Shown here: in pieces, positions 1 through 8,548 of the stretch
Numbering within the stretch: the stretch's first letter is position 1
How the letters are laid out: every line of letters begins with the position of its first letter
From: Opitutaceae bacterium
GTDB taxonomy: Bacteria > Verrucomicrobiota > Verrucomicrobiia > Opitutales > Opitutaceae
NCBI GenBank assembly: GCA_027482185.1
Contig: JAIXWF010000005.1
Location: 1 to 53,762, forward strand
DNA: 53,762 bases
Direction of reading: 5' to 3'
Translations under genes and position numbers: made by a program
The notes under the pieces: generated by a model
The model's database searches: none
Told to the model about the DNA's origin: nothing
The model's input: the letters and a program-made list of their open reading frames with translations, nothing else

Positions 1-78
<78 letters not shown>

Positions 79-223
79 GCAAGGCGCGGATATCATAAGG
101 CCGCCCTCACGCCGAGGGCGACTTCGGTTGTGCGATCGCACGCGCACAGAAGCGCCTTGCTTGGAGGCAAACGCCGGACCTTCGTGCTGAACGCTGAAAG
201 CTGACAGCTGATAGCTTTCAGCT
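79..223. repeat. Core and right arm of the first inverted heptad element
   Basis: This is non-coding sequence before the first gene. It holds nested inverted repeats: GCAAGGCGC at 79-87 against GCGCCTTGC at 152-160, CGCCCTC at 102-108 against GAGGGCG at 114-120, and the perfect palindrome GTGCGATCGCAC at 130-141. The right arm at 186-220 is five degenerate heptads of the form GCTGANA. With the array at 1-77 it forms a potential long cruciform or hairpin. No gene is visible here. Confidence 0.75.
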
Positions 224-238
224 CTTGCCTCTTCTCCC

Positions 239-1258
239 ATGCCACCGGCCGAGTCCGCCTTCGCTCCGCGCCATGCCCCCGTGTTGGTCACCGGGGGCAC
301 AGGCTTTCTCGGCCGGCACTTGGTGGATCGGCTGCTGGCGGCGGGGCGTCCGGTCACCGTGCTCGCGCGCCGGCCGGCGCCGGATCTCGTGGCGCGGGGC
401 GTGCGGTTTGTCGCCGCGGATCTCGACGATGCGGCGGCGGTCGCGGCGGCCTGCGCCGGCGCGGAAACGGTTTTCCACGTCGCGGCCAAGGTCGGCGTCT
501 GGGGCCGCTACGCCGATTTCCACCGCGCCAATGTCCTCGGCACGCGCGCCATCCTTGCCGGTTGCCGGAGCCACGGCGTGAAACACCTCGTGTACACCAG
601 CACGCCGAGCGTGGTCTACAATGGCCGCGACCTCGCCGGCGCCGACGAATCATTGCCGCTCACGACCGCCTGCCCGAGTCCGTATCCGCTGACCAAGGCC
701 GTCGCTGAACGCGAGGTGCTCGCCGCGGATTCGCCCGCGCTGCGCACGGTCGCGCTCCGCCCGCACCTCATCTGGGGCGTCGGCGATCCGCACCTGGTGC
801 CGCGGATCTTGGCCCGCGCCCGCGCCGGGCGCCTGCGCATCGTCGGCCCCGGCCGCAACCGCGTCGACATGGTCCACGTCGCCAACGCCGCCGACGCCCA
901 CCTGGACGCCGAGGCGGCCCTGCGGCGCGGAACCGGCGGGCGGGCGTACTTCATCACCAACGGCGAGCCCGTCGGGTTGTGGGATTGGATCAACGGGTTG
1001 CTGGTCGCGCTCGGCGAGCCGCCGGTCACGCGCCGGATTTCCCTCGGGGCCGCGAGCGCGGTCGGCGGCGTATGCGAGGCGCTGTGGCGCGTGCTCCCGC
1101 TGCGCGGCGAACCGCCGATGACGCGCTTCGTGGCCGCGGAATTGGCGAAAGACCATTGGTTCTCGATCGCCGCGGCGCGGCGCGATCTCGGCTACGAGCC
1201 GAAGGTGACGATGGCGCAGGGCACCGCCGAGTTGGTCGCGAGTCTGCGGTCGCGTTGA
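239..1258 (+). CDS. NAD(P)-dependent epimerase/3beta-HSD-like reductase
   Basis: This is a 339-residue extended short-chain dehydrogenase (Rossmann fold). The nucleotide-binding motif GGTGFLG is at residues 19-25. The catalytic set is Ser121 in the YTSTPSVVY stretch, then Tyr149 and Lys153 in YPLTK, the Y-x3-K pattern of the family. The sequence most resembles the 3beta-hydroxysteroid dehydrogenase/OleD-like branch, which reduces or oxidises hydroxyl groups on lipid-like or sugar-nucleotide substrates; the substrate here is unknown. No oleABC genes lie nearby, so an OleD role is not supported. The ATG at 239 has no clear ribosome binding site, but the Rossmann motif starts soon after it. The gene converges on the RNA methyltransferase across a repeat element. 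Confidence 0.85.
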   Translation: MPPAESAFAPRHAPVLVTGGTGFLGRHLVDRLLAAGRPVTVLARRPAPDLVARGVRFVAADLDDAAAVAAACAGAETVFHVAAKVGVWGRYADFHRANVLGTRAILAGCRSHGVKHLVYTSTPSVVYNGRDLAGADESLPLTTACPSPYPLTKAVAEREVLAADSPALRTVALRPHLIWGVGDPHLVPRILARARAGRLRIVGPGRNRVDMVHVANAADAHLDAEAALRRGTGGRAYFITNGEPVGLWDWINGLLVALGEPPVTRRISLGAASAVGGVCEALWRVLPLRGEPPMTRFVAAELAKDHWFSIAAARRDLGYEPKVTMAQGTAELVASLRSR

Positions 1259-1270
1259 GTCGGCCAAGGC

Positions 1271-1419
1271 AGGGGACAGGATGGACAGGAGACGGGGGAG
1301 CGGATGAACAGGACCTGTTTCTTGAGATTTCGGGAGCAATCCCGCCCCGGACGCGGGAGCAACCTGCAGCCGCTTCCTTCCTGTTAATCAGGATCGTGGT
1401 TCCTGTCCCTCCTGTCCTC
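1271..1419. repeat. Inverted repeat element, GGACAGGA family
   Basis: The left arm, about 1271-1316, contains repeated GGACAGGA-like units (period 8-9 nt). The right arm, about 1381-1419, carries their reverse complement (TCCTGTCC, TCCTGTCCTC). The arms flank a core of about 65 nt. The element fills the gap between two convergent genes, and its right arm begins directly at the stop codon of the minus-strand methyltransferase. Confidence 0.8.
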
Positions 1420-2239
1420 AACTCCGCTGCCGCACCGCTTCGAAGAGCGTGATGATGGTGGCCATGGCGACGTTGAGGGAATCGGCTTGGCCGGCCATGG
1501 GGATGCGCACGGGCAGGTCGGCGTTTTCGAGCCAGAACTTGCTCAGACCGTATTGCTCGCTGCCCATCACGACGGCGAGCGGGCCGCGGAGGTCGGCGTC
1601 GGAATAGATTTTCTCCGCCGCCGGCGTCGTCGCCACGGTGTGGATACCGTTGGCCTTGAGCCAGGCGTGCACGCCGGCGCTGTCGGCGACGACGAGCGGC
1701 ACGGAAAAGAGCACGCCGGTGGAGGCGCGGACGACGTTGGGGTTGAAGATGTCGGTGACGGGATCGCAGACGATCACGGCGTGGCAGCCGGCGGCGTCGG
1801 CGCTGCGCAAAATCGTGCCGAGGTTGCCCGGTTTCTCGATCGCCTCGACGACGAGGAGAAACGGCGCCGGGGGCAGCGCCAGATCGGCGAGGGCGCGGCG
1901 CCACTGCGGGGCGACGGCGAGGAGGCCGTCGGGGCGTTCGCGGTAGGCGACCTTGGCGAAAGCGTCTTTCGACAGTTCGAAGAGCCGCGCGCCGGCGGCC
2001 TCGGCCTGGGCGAGGAGGGCGGGTTCGTTTTCGCCGAGGAACCACCCCGGGGAAAAGTAGAGCTCCTGCAGCGGGACCTGTTTCTCGAGCGCGCGGCGGA
2101 TCTCGCGGTAGCCTTCCACGAGGAAGACGCCCGCTTCGTCGCGGGGCCGGCGGTCGCGCAGCTTCACGAGCTGCTTCACGCGCGGATTCTGGAGGCTGGA
2201 GATGAGTTCGGGGGCGGCCACGTCCGGAACGGAAGACAC
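1418..2239 (-). CDS. TrmH/SpoU-family RNA 2'-O-methyltransferase
   Basis: This is a 273-residue SPOUT methyltransferase that should transfer methyl from S-adenosylmethionine to a ribose 2'-OH in rRNA or tRNA. An N-terminal substrate-binding domain (about residues 10-110) precedes the knotted catalytic domain. All three family motifs are visible: EKPGNLGTILRSADA around 135-149 (with Asn139 and Arg145), GSEQYGLS at 226-233 and IPMAGQADSLNV at 246-257. The layout matches the RlmB/TsnR-like group; the exact target nucleotide cannot be told. It is divergently transcribed from a second RNA methyltransferase 65 nt away, suggesting shared control. Confidence 0.92.
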   Translation of the reverse strand: MSSVPDVAAPELISSLQNPRVKQLVKLRDRRPRDEAGVFLVEGYREIRRALEKQVPLQELYFSPGWFLGENEPALLAQAEAAGARLFELSKDAFAKVAYRERPDGLLAVAPQWRRALADLALPPAPFLLVVEAIEKPGNLGTILRSADAAGCHAVIVCDPVTDIFNPNVVRASTGVLFSVPLVVADSAGVHAWLKANGIHTVATTPAAEKIYSDADLRGPLAVVMGSEQYGLSKFWLENADLPVRIPMAGQADSLNVAMATIITLFEAVRQRS

Positions 2240-2248
2240 GGAATCGGC

Positions 2249-2270
2249 GGAAAAGACAAAATCCTTTTCC
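2249..2270. promoter_or_regulatory. Palindrome in the divergent promoter of two RNA methyltransferase genes
   Basis: GGAAAAG (2249-2255) and CTTTTCC (2264-2270) are perfect inverted 7-nt arms around an A/T-rich spacer of 8 nt. They lie in the only gap between two divergent RNA-modification genes. This could be an operator or simply a promoter-region hairpin; the sequence alone does not decide. Confidence 0.4.
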
Positions 2271-2304
2271 TCGCGGCCGGCGCGGCGGTGTATTCCTTGG
2301 GGCC

Positions 2305-3570
2305 GTGGGCAAAAAGAAATCCAAGTTCAACGACCAGCCGTTCCCGTACCATACGGAGCTCGAGGTCGAGATCGCGACGCTGACGAACCTCGGTTCCGGG
2401 CTCGGCCGCGTCGCGCTGCCGGGCGAGACGGAAGCGAAGTGGGTCGTGATGGTGCCCTTCACGCTGCCCGGCGAGCGCGTGCGCGCCCGGATTTTCCGCA
2501 ACCACAGGAATTTCTCCGAAGCGGACCTCGTGGCCGTGACGTCGCCGTCGCCCCACCGCGTCGTCCCGGTATGCCCGATCTTCGCGCGCTGCGGCGGCTG
2601 CCAATACCAGCACCTCGCCTACGCCGAGCAATTGGCGTGGAAACGCCGCCAGGTGGCGGAGCTGCTGCAGCACATGGCGGGAATCGCGGACTACCCGGTC
2701 GCGCCGGTGGTCGGGTCGCCGCGCGAGCTGCATTACCGCTCGAAGATCACGCCGCACTTCAATCCTCCGCGGGAGGGCCTGCCGCTGCCGATCGGGTTTC
2801 TCCGGCAGGGCACGCGGTTCGATATCGTCGACGTGCCGCAGTGTCCGATCGCGACCGAAGCGATCAACGGGCGGCTGACGGAAGTGCGCGCGCGGGTGCA
2901 GGCGGAGCGCGCCAGCTATTCGCGCGGCGCGACGCTCCTGCTGCGGGAGGCGAGCGGCGAGGTGACGACGGACTACGACGCCGTGATCACCGAGACGGTC
3001 GGCGACCTGAAGCTGCGTTTTCTCGCCCGCGATTTCTTCCAGAACAACCCCTTCATTCTCCCGGCCTTCACGCGCTACGTGCGCGAGCAGGCGGCGGCGA
3101 GCGGGGCGCGTTTCCTCGTCGACGCCTACTGCGGCAGCGGGCTGTTCGCGCTGACGGCGGCGCCGGCCTTCGCGCGCGTCGCGGGGATCGAGATCAGCGC
3201 GACGTCCGTCGATTTCGCGCGGAAAAACGCCGAGGCCAACGGCATCGCGAACGCGACCTTCACGGCGGGCGACGCCGCGGCGATCTTCGCCGGACTCGAT
3301 CCGGCCTTTGTCCCGGCGGAGACGGCCGTGATCATCGACCCGCCGCGGAAGGGCTGCGACGAATCTTTCCTGCGGCAGCTCTTCGCCTTCGGGCCGCGCG
3401 CCGTGGTCTATGTTTCCTGCGATCCGGCGACGCAGATGCGCGACCTGCAGCATTTCCTCGCCGCCGGCTATGCGCTCGAAGCCGCGCAACCCTTCGACCT
3501 GTTCCCGCAGACCCGGCACCTCGAGTGCGTGCTGACCCTGCGGCGGCTGGCGCCGGGCGCAACGGGTTGA
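2305..3570 (+). CDS. TrmA/RumA-family 5-methyluridine RNA methyltransferase
   Basis: This 421-residue protein should methylate C5 of a specific uridine in rRNA or tRNA. An N-terminal TRAM domain covers about 15-80. Cys90, Cys96, Cys99 and Cys180 match the four [4Fe-4S] ligands of RumA (CPIFARCGGC, then VPQC). The SAM motif DAYCGSGLFAL is at 273-283, IDPPRKGC at 344-351, the nucleophile Cys372 is in VSCDP, and the catalytic base is Glu407 in HLEC. The start is GTG at 2305, the only start giving a full TRAM domain without running far into the divergent gene. Whether it acts on rRNA (RlmC/RlmD) or tRNA (TrmA) is open, although the Fe-S cysteines favour the rRNA type. Confidence 0.93.
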   Translation: MGKKKSKFNDQPFPYHTELEVEIATLTNLGSGLGRVALPGETEAKWVVMVPFTLPGERVRARIFRNHRNFSEADLVAVTSPSPHRVVPVCPIFARCGGCQYQHLAYAEQLAWKRRQVAELLQHMAGIADYPVAPVVGSPRELHYRSKITPHFNPPREGLPLPIGFLRQGTRFDIVDVPQCPIATEAINGRLTEVRARVQAERASYSRGATLLLREASGEVTTDYDAVITETVGDLKLRFLARDFFQNNPFILPAFTRYVREQAAASGARFLVDAYCGSGLFALTAAPAFARVAGIEISATSVDFARKNAEANGIANATFTAGDAAAIFAGLDPAFVPAETAVIIDPPRKGCDESFLRQLFAFGPRAVVYVSCDPATQMRDLQHFLAAGYALEAAQPFDLFPQTRHLECVLTLRRLAPGATG

Positions 3571-3662
3571 ACCCGGCGGGCCGGCGGTTTTGCCGCCGCT
3601 GCCCGAGGTGTTGCCAAGCGCGGGGTGGGCCGCAGAGTCGGCGGACTTACCGCACCTTCCCC

Positions 3663-5888
3663 ATGTCCCTCCTCGGCTCCGCTCCCGCTTCCCACACCTG
3701 GAATTTCTTCCGCACCGGCGGACTCGACCAAGTCGCCCTCACGACGGCCGACGACCTGCGCCACCTCGACCAGCTCGATCCCAAGCTTTGGGTCGCGCTG
3801 GCCTGCCCGGTGAAGGGGTTGAACCTCGACGAGAAGACGCTCGCGCTGATCGACAACGACGGCGACAGCCGCATCCGGGTGGCCGAGTTGCTGGCGGCGG
3901 TGAAATGGACCTGCGCGCGGCTCAGGGATCCGGCCGTGATCCTCGCGGGCAAGGACGGTCTGCCGCTGGCCGCGATCGACGAGAGCGACGCGGAGGGCAA
4001 GGCGATCCTTGCTTCCGCCAAACAGATTCTGGCCAACCTCGGCCGCAAGGACGCGACCGAGATCACGGTCGCCGAGGCGGCGGACACGGCGAAGATTTTC
4101 GCGGCCTCGCCGCTGAACGGCGACGGCGTGATCACGCCCGATGCCGCGGCCGACGCGCCGACCAAGCAGGTGATCGGCGAGATCATCGCGAGCCTCGGCG
4201 GCGTGCCGGACCGCGGCGGCGCCGTCGGCATCACGGCGGCGAAGATCGAGACCTTTTACGCGGACCTCGCCGCCTTCGTCGCGTGGTCGGATGCCGGCGC
4301 CAAACCCGAGATCATGCCGCTCGGGGCGGGGACGGCGGCGGCCGCGGCGGCGCTCGCGGCGGTGCGGACCAAGGTCGGCGACTATTTTGCGCGCTGCCGG
4401 CTGGCGGCGTTCGATGCCCGCGCGCTCGCGGCGCTGAACCGCAGCGAATCCGAGTACCTCGCGATCGCGGCGAAGGACATGAAGATCACGAGCGAGGAAG
4501 TCGCCGGGTTCCCGCTGGCCCGGATCGAGGCCGGCCGGCCGCTGCCGCTGCTCGAAGGCGTGAATCCGGCCTGGGCCGGTGCGCTCGCGACGCTGCACGC
4601 CGCGGCGGTGGCGCCGGTGCTGGGCGCGGAGAAGACCGCGTTGACGGAAGCGGATTGGACCGCGCTGCAGGCGAAACTCGCCGCGCACGAGGCCTGGGCC
4701 GCGGCCAAAGCCGGCGGCAGTTGCGAGAAGCTCGGTGCGGCCCGCGCCAAGGAAATCCTCGCCGGCAAGAGCCGCGAGGCGCTGGCGGCGCTGCTCGCGC
4801 AGGACACGGCGCTGGCGCCGGAATTCGCGGCCATCGCGGCCGTCGAGCGGCTCGCGCGCTACCACCGCGACCTGCGGGCGCTGCTCCACAATTTCGTCAA
4901 CTTCGCCGACTTCTACTCGCACGACCGTTGGGCCGTGTTCCAGGCCGGCACGCTCTATCTCGACAGCCGTTCGACGGAGTTCTGCATCCGCGTCGACGGG
5001 CAGAATCCGCTCGCGGCCATGAGCAAGGCCTACATCGCCTACTGCGCGTGCACGCGCCCGGGCTGCGCGCCCATGACCGTCGCCGCCTGCTTCACCCAGG
5101 GCGACAGCGACTACCTCTTCGTCGGCCGCCACGGCGTGTTCTACGACCGGCTGGGCCGCGACTGGGATGTCGTGATAACCGGCATCGTCGACAACCCGAT
5201 CAGCATCCGGCAGGCATTTTTCGCGCCGTACAAGAAATTCGTCCGCTTCATCGAGGAGCAGGTGGCGAAGCGCGCGGCTGCGGCGGATGCGGAAGCGTCC
5301 AGCAAGCTCGCGTCCACGGCAGAGAAGACCGCCAACGCCGACAAGGCGAAGCCCGAAGCCAAGAAGATCGATATCGGCACGGTGGCGGCCCTCGGCGTCG
5401 CCGTCGGCGGCATCACCGCGGCCTTCGGCGCGATCGTCGGCGCTTTCTTCGGCCTCGGGGTCTGGATGCCGGTCGGTATCCTCGGCATCATCCTCGCGAT
5501 CTCCGGTCCCTCGATGATCATCGCGTGGCTGAAGCTGCGCCAGCGCACCGTCGGCCCGATTCTCGAGGGCAACGGCTGGGCGGTGAACGGCCGCGTGAAG
5601 ATCAACATTCCTTTCGGCACGGCGCTGACCGACATGGCGAAACTGCCGCCCGGCTCGCACCGTTCGCTCGAGGATCCGTACGAGGACAAGGAAGCCGCGC
5701 GCCAGCGCCGGCGGATCGTGACCTTCCTCGTGCTCGCCGTGTTGGCCGCGGCCGCGATCTGGATCCGTTGGGATGCGACCAAGCACCGCACGCCCGAGGG
5801 CGAAGCGCGCTATTTCTGGCAGGAGCGGGCCAAACCGGTCGCGGCGACCCCCGCGCCCGCGGCGGCTCCGGCGGAAGCGAAGAAGTAA
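3663..5888 (+). CDS. Large EF-hand-containing membrane protein of unknown function
   Basis: This 741-residue protein has no function that I recognise. Residues 64-75 form a canonical EF-hand loop (DNDGDSRIRVAE: Asp at 1, 3 and 5, Glu at 12). A second, weaker loop near residue 155 (NGDGVIT) is degenerate. A long Ala-rich helical middle part follows. At about 430-540 there is a Cys- and aromatic-rich conserved-looking block with a CACTRPGC motif. Two hydrophobic segments lie at about 570-625 and one at about 684-703, with a Pro/Ala-rich tail. The ATG at 3663 is preceded by 92 non-coding nucleotides after the methyltransferase gene. A calcium-responsive membrane-anchored role is possible but is only inference. 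Confidence 0.85.
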   Translation: MSLLGSAPASHTWNFFRTGGLDQVALTTADDLRHLDQLDPKLWVALACPVKGLNLDEKTLALIDNDGDSRIRVAELLAAVKWTCARLRDPAVILAGKDGLPLAAIDESDAEGKAILASAKQILANLGRKDATEITVAEAADTAKIFAASPLNGDGVITPDAAADAPTKQVIGEIIASLGGVPDRGGAVGITAAKIETFYADLAAFVAWSDAGAKPEIMPLGAGTAAAAAALAAVRTKVGDYFARCRLAAFDARALAALNRSESEYLAIAAKDMKITSEEVAGFPLARIEAGRPLPLLEGVNPAWAGALATLHAAAVAPVLGAEKTALTEADWTALQAKLAAHEAWAAAKAGGSCEKLGAARAKEILAGKSREALAALLAQDTALAPEFAAIAAVERLARYHRDLRALLHNFVNFADFYSHDRWAVFQAGTLYLDSRSTEFCIRVDGQNPLAAMSKAYIAYCACTRPGCAPMTVAACFTQGDSDYLFVGRHGVFYDRLGRDWDVVITGIVDNPISIRQAFFAPYKKFVRFIEEQVAKRAAAADAEASSKLASTAEKTANADKAKPEAKKIDIGTVAALGVAVGGITAAFGAIVGAFFGLGVWMPVGILGIILAISGPSMIIAWLKLRQRTVGPILEGNGWAVNGRVKINIPFGTALTDMAKLPPGSHRSLEDPYEDKEAARQRRRIVTFLVLAVLAAAAIWIRWDATKHRTPEGEARYFWQERAKPVAATPAPAAAPAEAKK

Positions 5889-6242
5889 ACGGCGGCTTTG
5901 TTCAGCCCAAGCTTCGCAAATCCAAGTTCACCACTGAGGCACAGAGAACACGGAGAAAGGCAGTCGGAGGCAAAGGAGGCTCGGGAAACCGATGCACCCT
6001 TGGCGTGAACGTGAACCCAAGGCCCCGTCGTTTCAGCTCGTTTGTCTCCGTGGCCTCCGGGTCTCTGTGGTTCAACTGCGTCGTTGGACTCGGCCGGAAT
6101 CATGCAGTTGAGAGTCCAAAGTTGAGAGTTGAGAGATCGATCCGCCGAGGCACGGACAACCTAGTCGCAGCAAAGTGCGGGCGAAACCGAACGGTTCGTC
6201 TCTCAACTCTCAACCAAGCTCACTCAACTGTATGAGTCCGGC
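5889..6242. repeat. 354-nt convergent gap with two inverted repeat elements
   Basis: There is no gene here. The first element has a left arm at 5927-5959 (CACTGAGGCACAGAGAACAC type) and a right arm at 6041-6075 that is its degenerate reverse complement (CTCCGTGG...TCTCTGTGG). The second has GTTGAGA heptads at 6107-6137 and the inverted TCTCAAC units at 6199-6230, ending at the lipoyl-transferase stop codon. The two elements lie side by side between convergent genes. Confidence 0.85.
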
Positions 6243-6980
6243 TCAGCGCTGCTCGTTCCACTCCGGGGCCGAGTAGCGTTCGGTCAGGCCCGCGACTTCG
6301 TCCTCGTTGAAATCGGGCCACGGCACGGGCTGCGCCTCGGTGCCGAGGGCGGAAGCGAGGCCGGCGACGAAGTCGTTTTCGAATCGGTCCCAGTCGACGG
6401 CGACCGCGCCGACGGCCGGTTGCCAGAGCGAGCCCTGGAAGAGGAGGCCGTGCTTGTTCCGTTTCTGGGCGGCGCCGGCGAGTTTGGCGCCGCTCTGGGC
6501 GTGGACGACGTCGTAGAGTTCGGCGCGCTGGAAACAGACTCCGCCGGGCGCGCAGTCGGCGCCCTCGGGCGGCGGCTCGCACGCGCGTTTCACCTCGGCC
6601 GGGACGCCCTGGGCCGCGAGCGCGGCGGCCAACGCCTCGTGGATGAGACGGTAGCTTTCGGCGGCGCGGACTTCCTCGAGCGGGTGGCCGCGCGGGATGA
6701 CGAGGGCGTAGGTCCAATCCTCGCGGTGGTCGACCACGCCGCCGCCGGTTTGTCGGCGGCAGAGCTCGGGCCGGGCTTCGGGATCACCGGTGAGGGCGGC
6801 GACTTGGTCGCGGACGAAGGCGAGTTTCTGGCTGTAGCCGAAGGTGAAGGCCGGCCGGTGCCAGCCGTAATGCCGGAAGCGCGGGGCCGCGGCCTGCGGG
6901 TAGCGTTGCAGGAGGAGAAAATCGACGGCCATGTTTTCGGCCGCGCCGGCGGAGCGGACGGGCAGGAGTTCGAGCACCAT
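6243..6980 (-). CDS. Lipoate-protein ligase / LipM-like octanoyltransferase family protein
   Basis: This 245-residue member of the biotin/lipoyl ligase fold should attach lipoyl or octanoyl groups to carrier domains of 2-oxoacid dehydrogenases or GcvH. RRQTGGG at 75-81 is the family signature, and Lys166 in SGAKLAGAAQKR is the invariant lysine. Cys149 in VCFQRAELYD sits where LipM/LipL octanoyltransferases carry their catalytic cysteine. A LipM-type octanoyl transferase is therefore at least as likely as an ATP-dependent LplA. The protein is short for LplA and lacks its C-terminal accessory domain. No other lipoate genes are nearby. Confidence 0.82.
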   Translation of the reverse strand: MVLELLPVRSAGAAENMAVDFLLLQRYPQAAAPRFRHYGWHRPAFTFGYSQKLAFVRDQVAALTGDPEARPELCRRQTGGGVVDHREDWTYALVIPRGHPLEEVRAAESYRLIHEALAAALAAQGVPAEVKRACEPPPEGADCAPGGVCFQRAELYDVVHAQSGAKLAGAAQKRNKHGLLFQGSLWQPAVGAVAVDWDRFENDFVAGLASALGTEAQPVPWPDFNEDEVAGLTERYSAPEWNEQR

Positions 6981-7064
6981 GGCGTCAGAGAACAGAGGCG
7001 CGCGATCCGTGCACCAAGCAAATCGGCCGGATGCGGGCCTATGCGGTGCGGCGGGGTCGGCCGC

Positions 7065-7994
7065 TCAAAGTTTGAAGTACCACTCGCGCACGGCCGGCGG
7101 GAGCTGCAGTTCGCCGAGCTGCTCGGCCACGGCCTGCGGGCGCGTTTTCAGTTTTCCGGTGAGGGACGTGCAGGCGAGGGCGAGGCAGGCTTGGCGGCGC
7201 GCGGCGATCTCGGGCACGGCGGCGCGGGCGACGGCCTCGAGCGGGGCCTGCGCGGGCGTGAGTTTGAAGTGGGCGCGGAGCCGTTCGCCGAGTTCGAAGC
7301 GCGACAGCAGGTCCGTGCCGGCCCAGTGGTGCACGCCGCGGAGGTCGGGGCGTTCGCAGAGTTCGACGAGGACCTCGGCGAGATTCTCGGCGGTGCAGGG
7401 CTGGCGGAATTCGTCGGTGAAAAGCCGCGGCGTCTTGCCCGCGGCCCAATCGGCGAGCAGGCGCTCGTGCAGGCTGCGGCGGCCGCCGGGACTGTTGCCC
7501 ATGAGGAGCGGGGCGCGGACCGTGACGGCGAACTCCGGGGCGGCGGCGTGGACGAGGCGTTCGCTTTCGACCTTTTGGCGTCCGTAGAGATTGATGGGGC
7601 GGACGGTGTCGCCGGGCGCGAACGGGGCGGTGCGGGCGCCGTCGAAGACCTGCTCCGAGGAAAGATGGACGAATCGCGCGCTGACGTGGTGCGCGAGGCG
7701 CGCGAGCAGCGCGGGCAGGTCGACGTTGAGGGCCTGGGCGAGGGCGGGGTCGGCGTCGCATTGCTCCGGGACTGAGACGGCGGCGCAGTTGACGATGGCC
7801 TCGGGGAAGGCGTCGAGGACGGCGGACGTCGTCGTCGCGGCATCCGCGAGGTCGAGTTTGAGCCGCTGGGCGAGGCCCTCGAGCGGACCGGCGAAGGACG
7901 CGACGGTGCCGACGACGCGATGGCCGCGGCGGGCGGCGGCGCGGGCAAAGGCGGAGCCGACGAGGCCCGAGGCGCCGGCGAGCAGGATCGTCAT
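7065..7994 (-). CDS. RmlD-like NAD-dependent sugar-nucleotide reductase
   Basis: This 309-residue short-chain dehydrogenase is of the dTDP-4-dehydrorhamnose reductase (RmlD) type. It begins with the Rossmann motif LLAGASGLVG. VHLSSEQVFDG carries the catalytic Ser region, and NLYGRQKVE supplies Tyr and Lys of the Y-x3-K pair. The ATG at 7994 overlaps the stop codon of the upstream sixA-like gene (ATGA), which settles the start and implies translational coupling. No rhamnose biosynthesis genes (rmlABC) are present here, so the substrate is uncertain. SAM-synthetase beta-subunit-like proteins share this fold. Confidence 0.85.
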   Translation of the reverse strand: MTILLAGASGLVGSAFARAAARRGHRVVGTVASFAGPLEGLAQRLKLDLADAATTTSAVLDAFPEAIVNCAAVSVPEQCDADPALAQALNVDLPALLARLAHHVSARFVHLSSEQVFDGARTAPFAPGDTVRPINLYGRQKVESERLVHAAAPEFAVTVRAPLLMGNSPGGRRSLHERLLADWAAGKTPRLFTDEFRQPCTAENLAEVLVELCERPDLRGVHHWAGTDLLSRFELGERLRAHFKLTPAQAPLEAVARAAVPEIAARRQACLALACTSLTGKLKTRPQAVAEQLGELQLPPAVREWYFKL

Positions 7995-8458
7995 TCCCCG
8001 ATCAATCCCGGTTCGATATGCCAGCGCACGATCCAACGGGAGCCGGCGCGTTCGAGCGCGAGGACGGCTGCCTTCTTCATCGCGAAGGCGACGGGCTGGG
8101 CCGAGCCGGTGACGAGCAGCGAGGCCAGACCGCTGAGATGGGGCTCGTGGCCGACCAGGGCGACGGGCCGGCGTTCGTCGGCCAGCAGCGCGAGGACGGC
8201 GGCGGGGTCGTCGTCGGGCGTGATGCCGGGGAGCTCGCGCAGCGGCGTGCGCGTGCGCAGTTCCTGCGTGAGCTGGAGGGCGGTCTCGCGGGCGCGGACG
8301 TAGGGGCTGTGCCAGATTTCCTGCGGGGCGAAGGCGCGGGAGCGGGCGAGGAAGGCGGCGAGCAGATTGACCTGGTGGCGGCCGCGGGCGCTCAGGGCCC
8401 GCGCGGCGTCCGGGATGGAATCCACGGCTTCGGCGTGGCGGATGAGGTAGAGCAGCAT
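7991..8458 (-). CDS. sixA: SixA-like phosphohistidine phosphatase
   Basis: This 155-residue histidine phosphatase of the RHG (phosphoglycerate mutase-like) fold matches SixA length. The catalytic Arg7-His8 is in YLIRHAEA, and the second histidine is in VALVGHEPHLS. SixA removes phosphate from histidines of phosphotransfer domains or PTS proteins. A hybrid histidine kinase lies 90 nt upstream on the same strand, which fits a phosphorelay role but does not prove it. The gene overlaps the reductase gene downstream by 4 nt. Confidence 0.85.
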   Translation of the reverse strand: MLLYLIRHAEAVDSIPDAARALSARGRHQVNLLAAFLARSRAFAPQEIWHSPYVRARETALQLTQELRTRTPLRELPGITPDDDPAAVLALLADERRPVALVGHEPHLSGLASLLVTGSAQPVAFAMKKAAVLALERAGSRWIVRWHIEPGLIGE

Positions 8459-8487
8459 GGCGGACGGGAAAGCGGGAGGCTCGGCGG

Positions 8488-8503
8488 GAGTCCGTTCGGA
8501 CTC
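8488..8503 (-). terminator. Small hairpin between the histidine kinase and sixA
   Basis: GAGTCC-GTTC-GGACTC is a perfect 6-bp stem (7 bp if the loop closes further) in the 90-nt gap. It lacks a U-tract, so termination is uncertain; it could be a processing or attenuation hairpin. Confidence 0.35.
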
Positions 8504-8548
8504 AAGCCGCGGTGCGGCTGGGCGGGGTTGGGATCGGCGCCGGCGCGG

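Noticed and set aside
239-1258. OleD role in olefin biosynthesis for the first gene
   Set aside because: The sequence resembles that branch, but oleA, oleB and oleC are not in the window.
3583-3597. GGCGG-TTTTG-CCGCC hairpin after the TrmA/RumA-type gene as a terminator
   Set aside because: The stem is only 5 bp and there is no T-tract; chance hairpins of this kind are common at this GC content.
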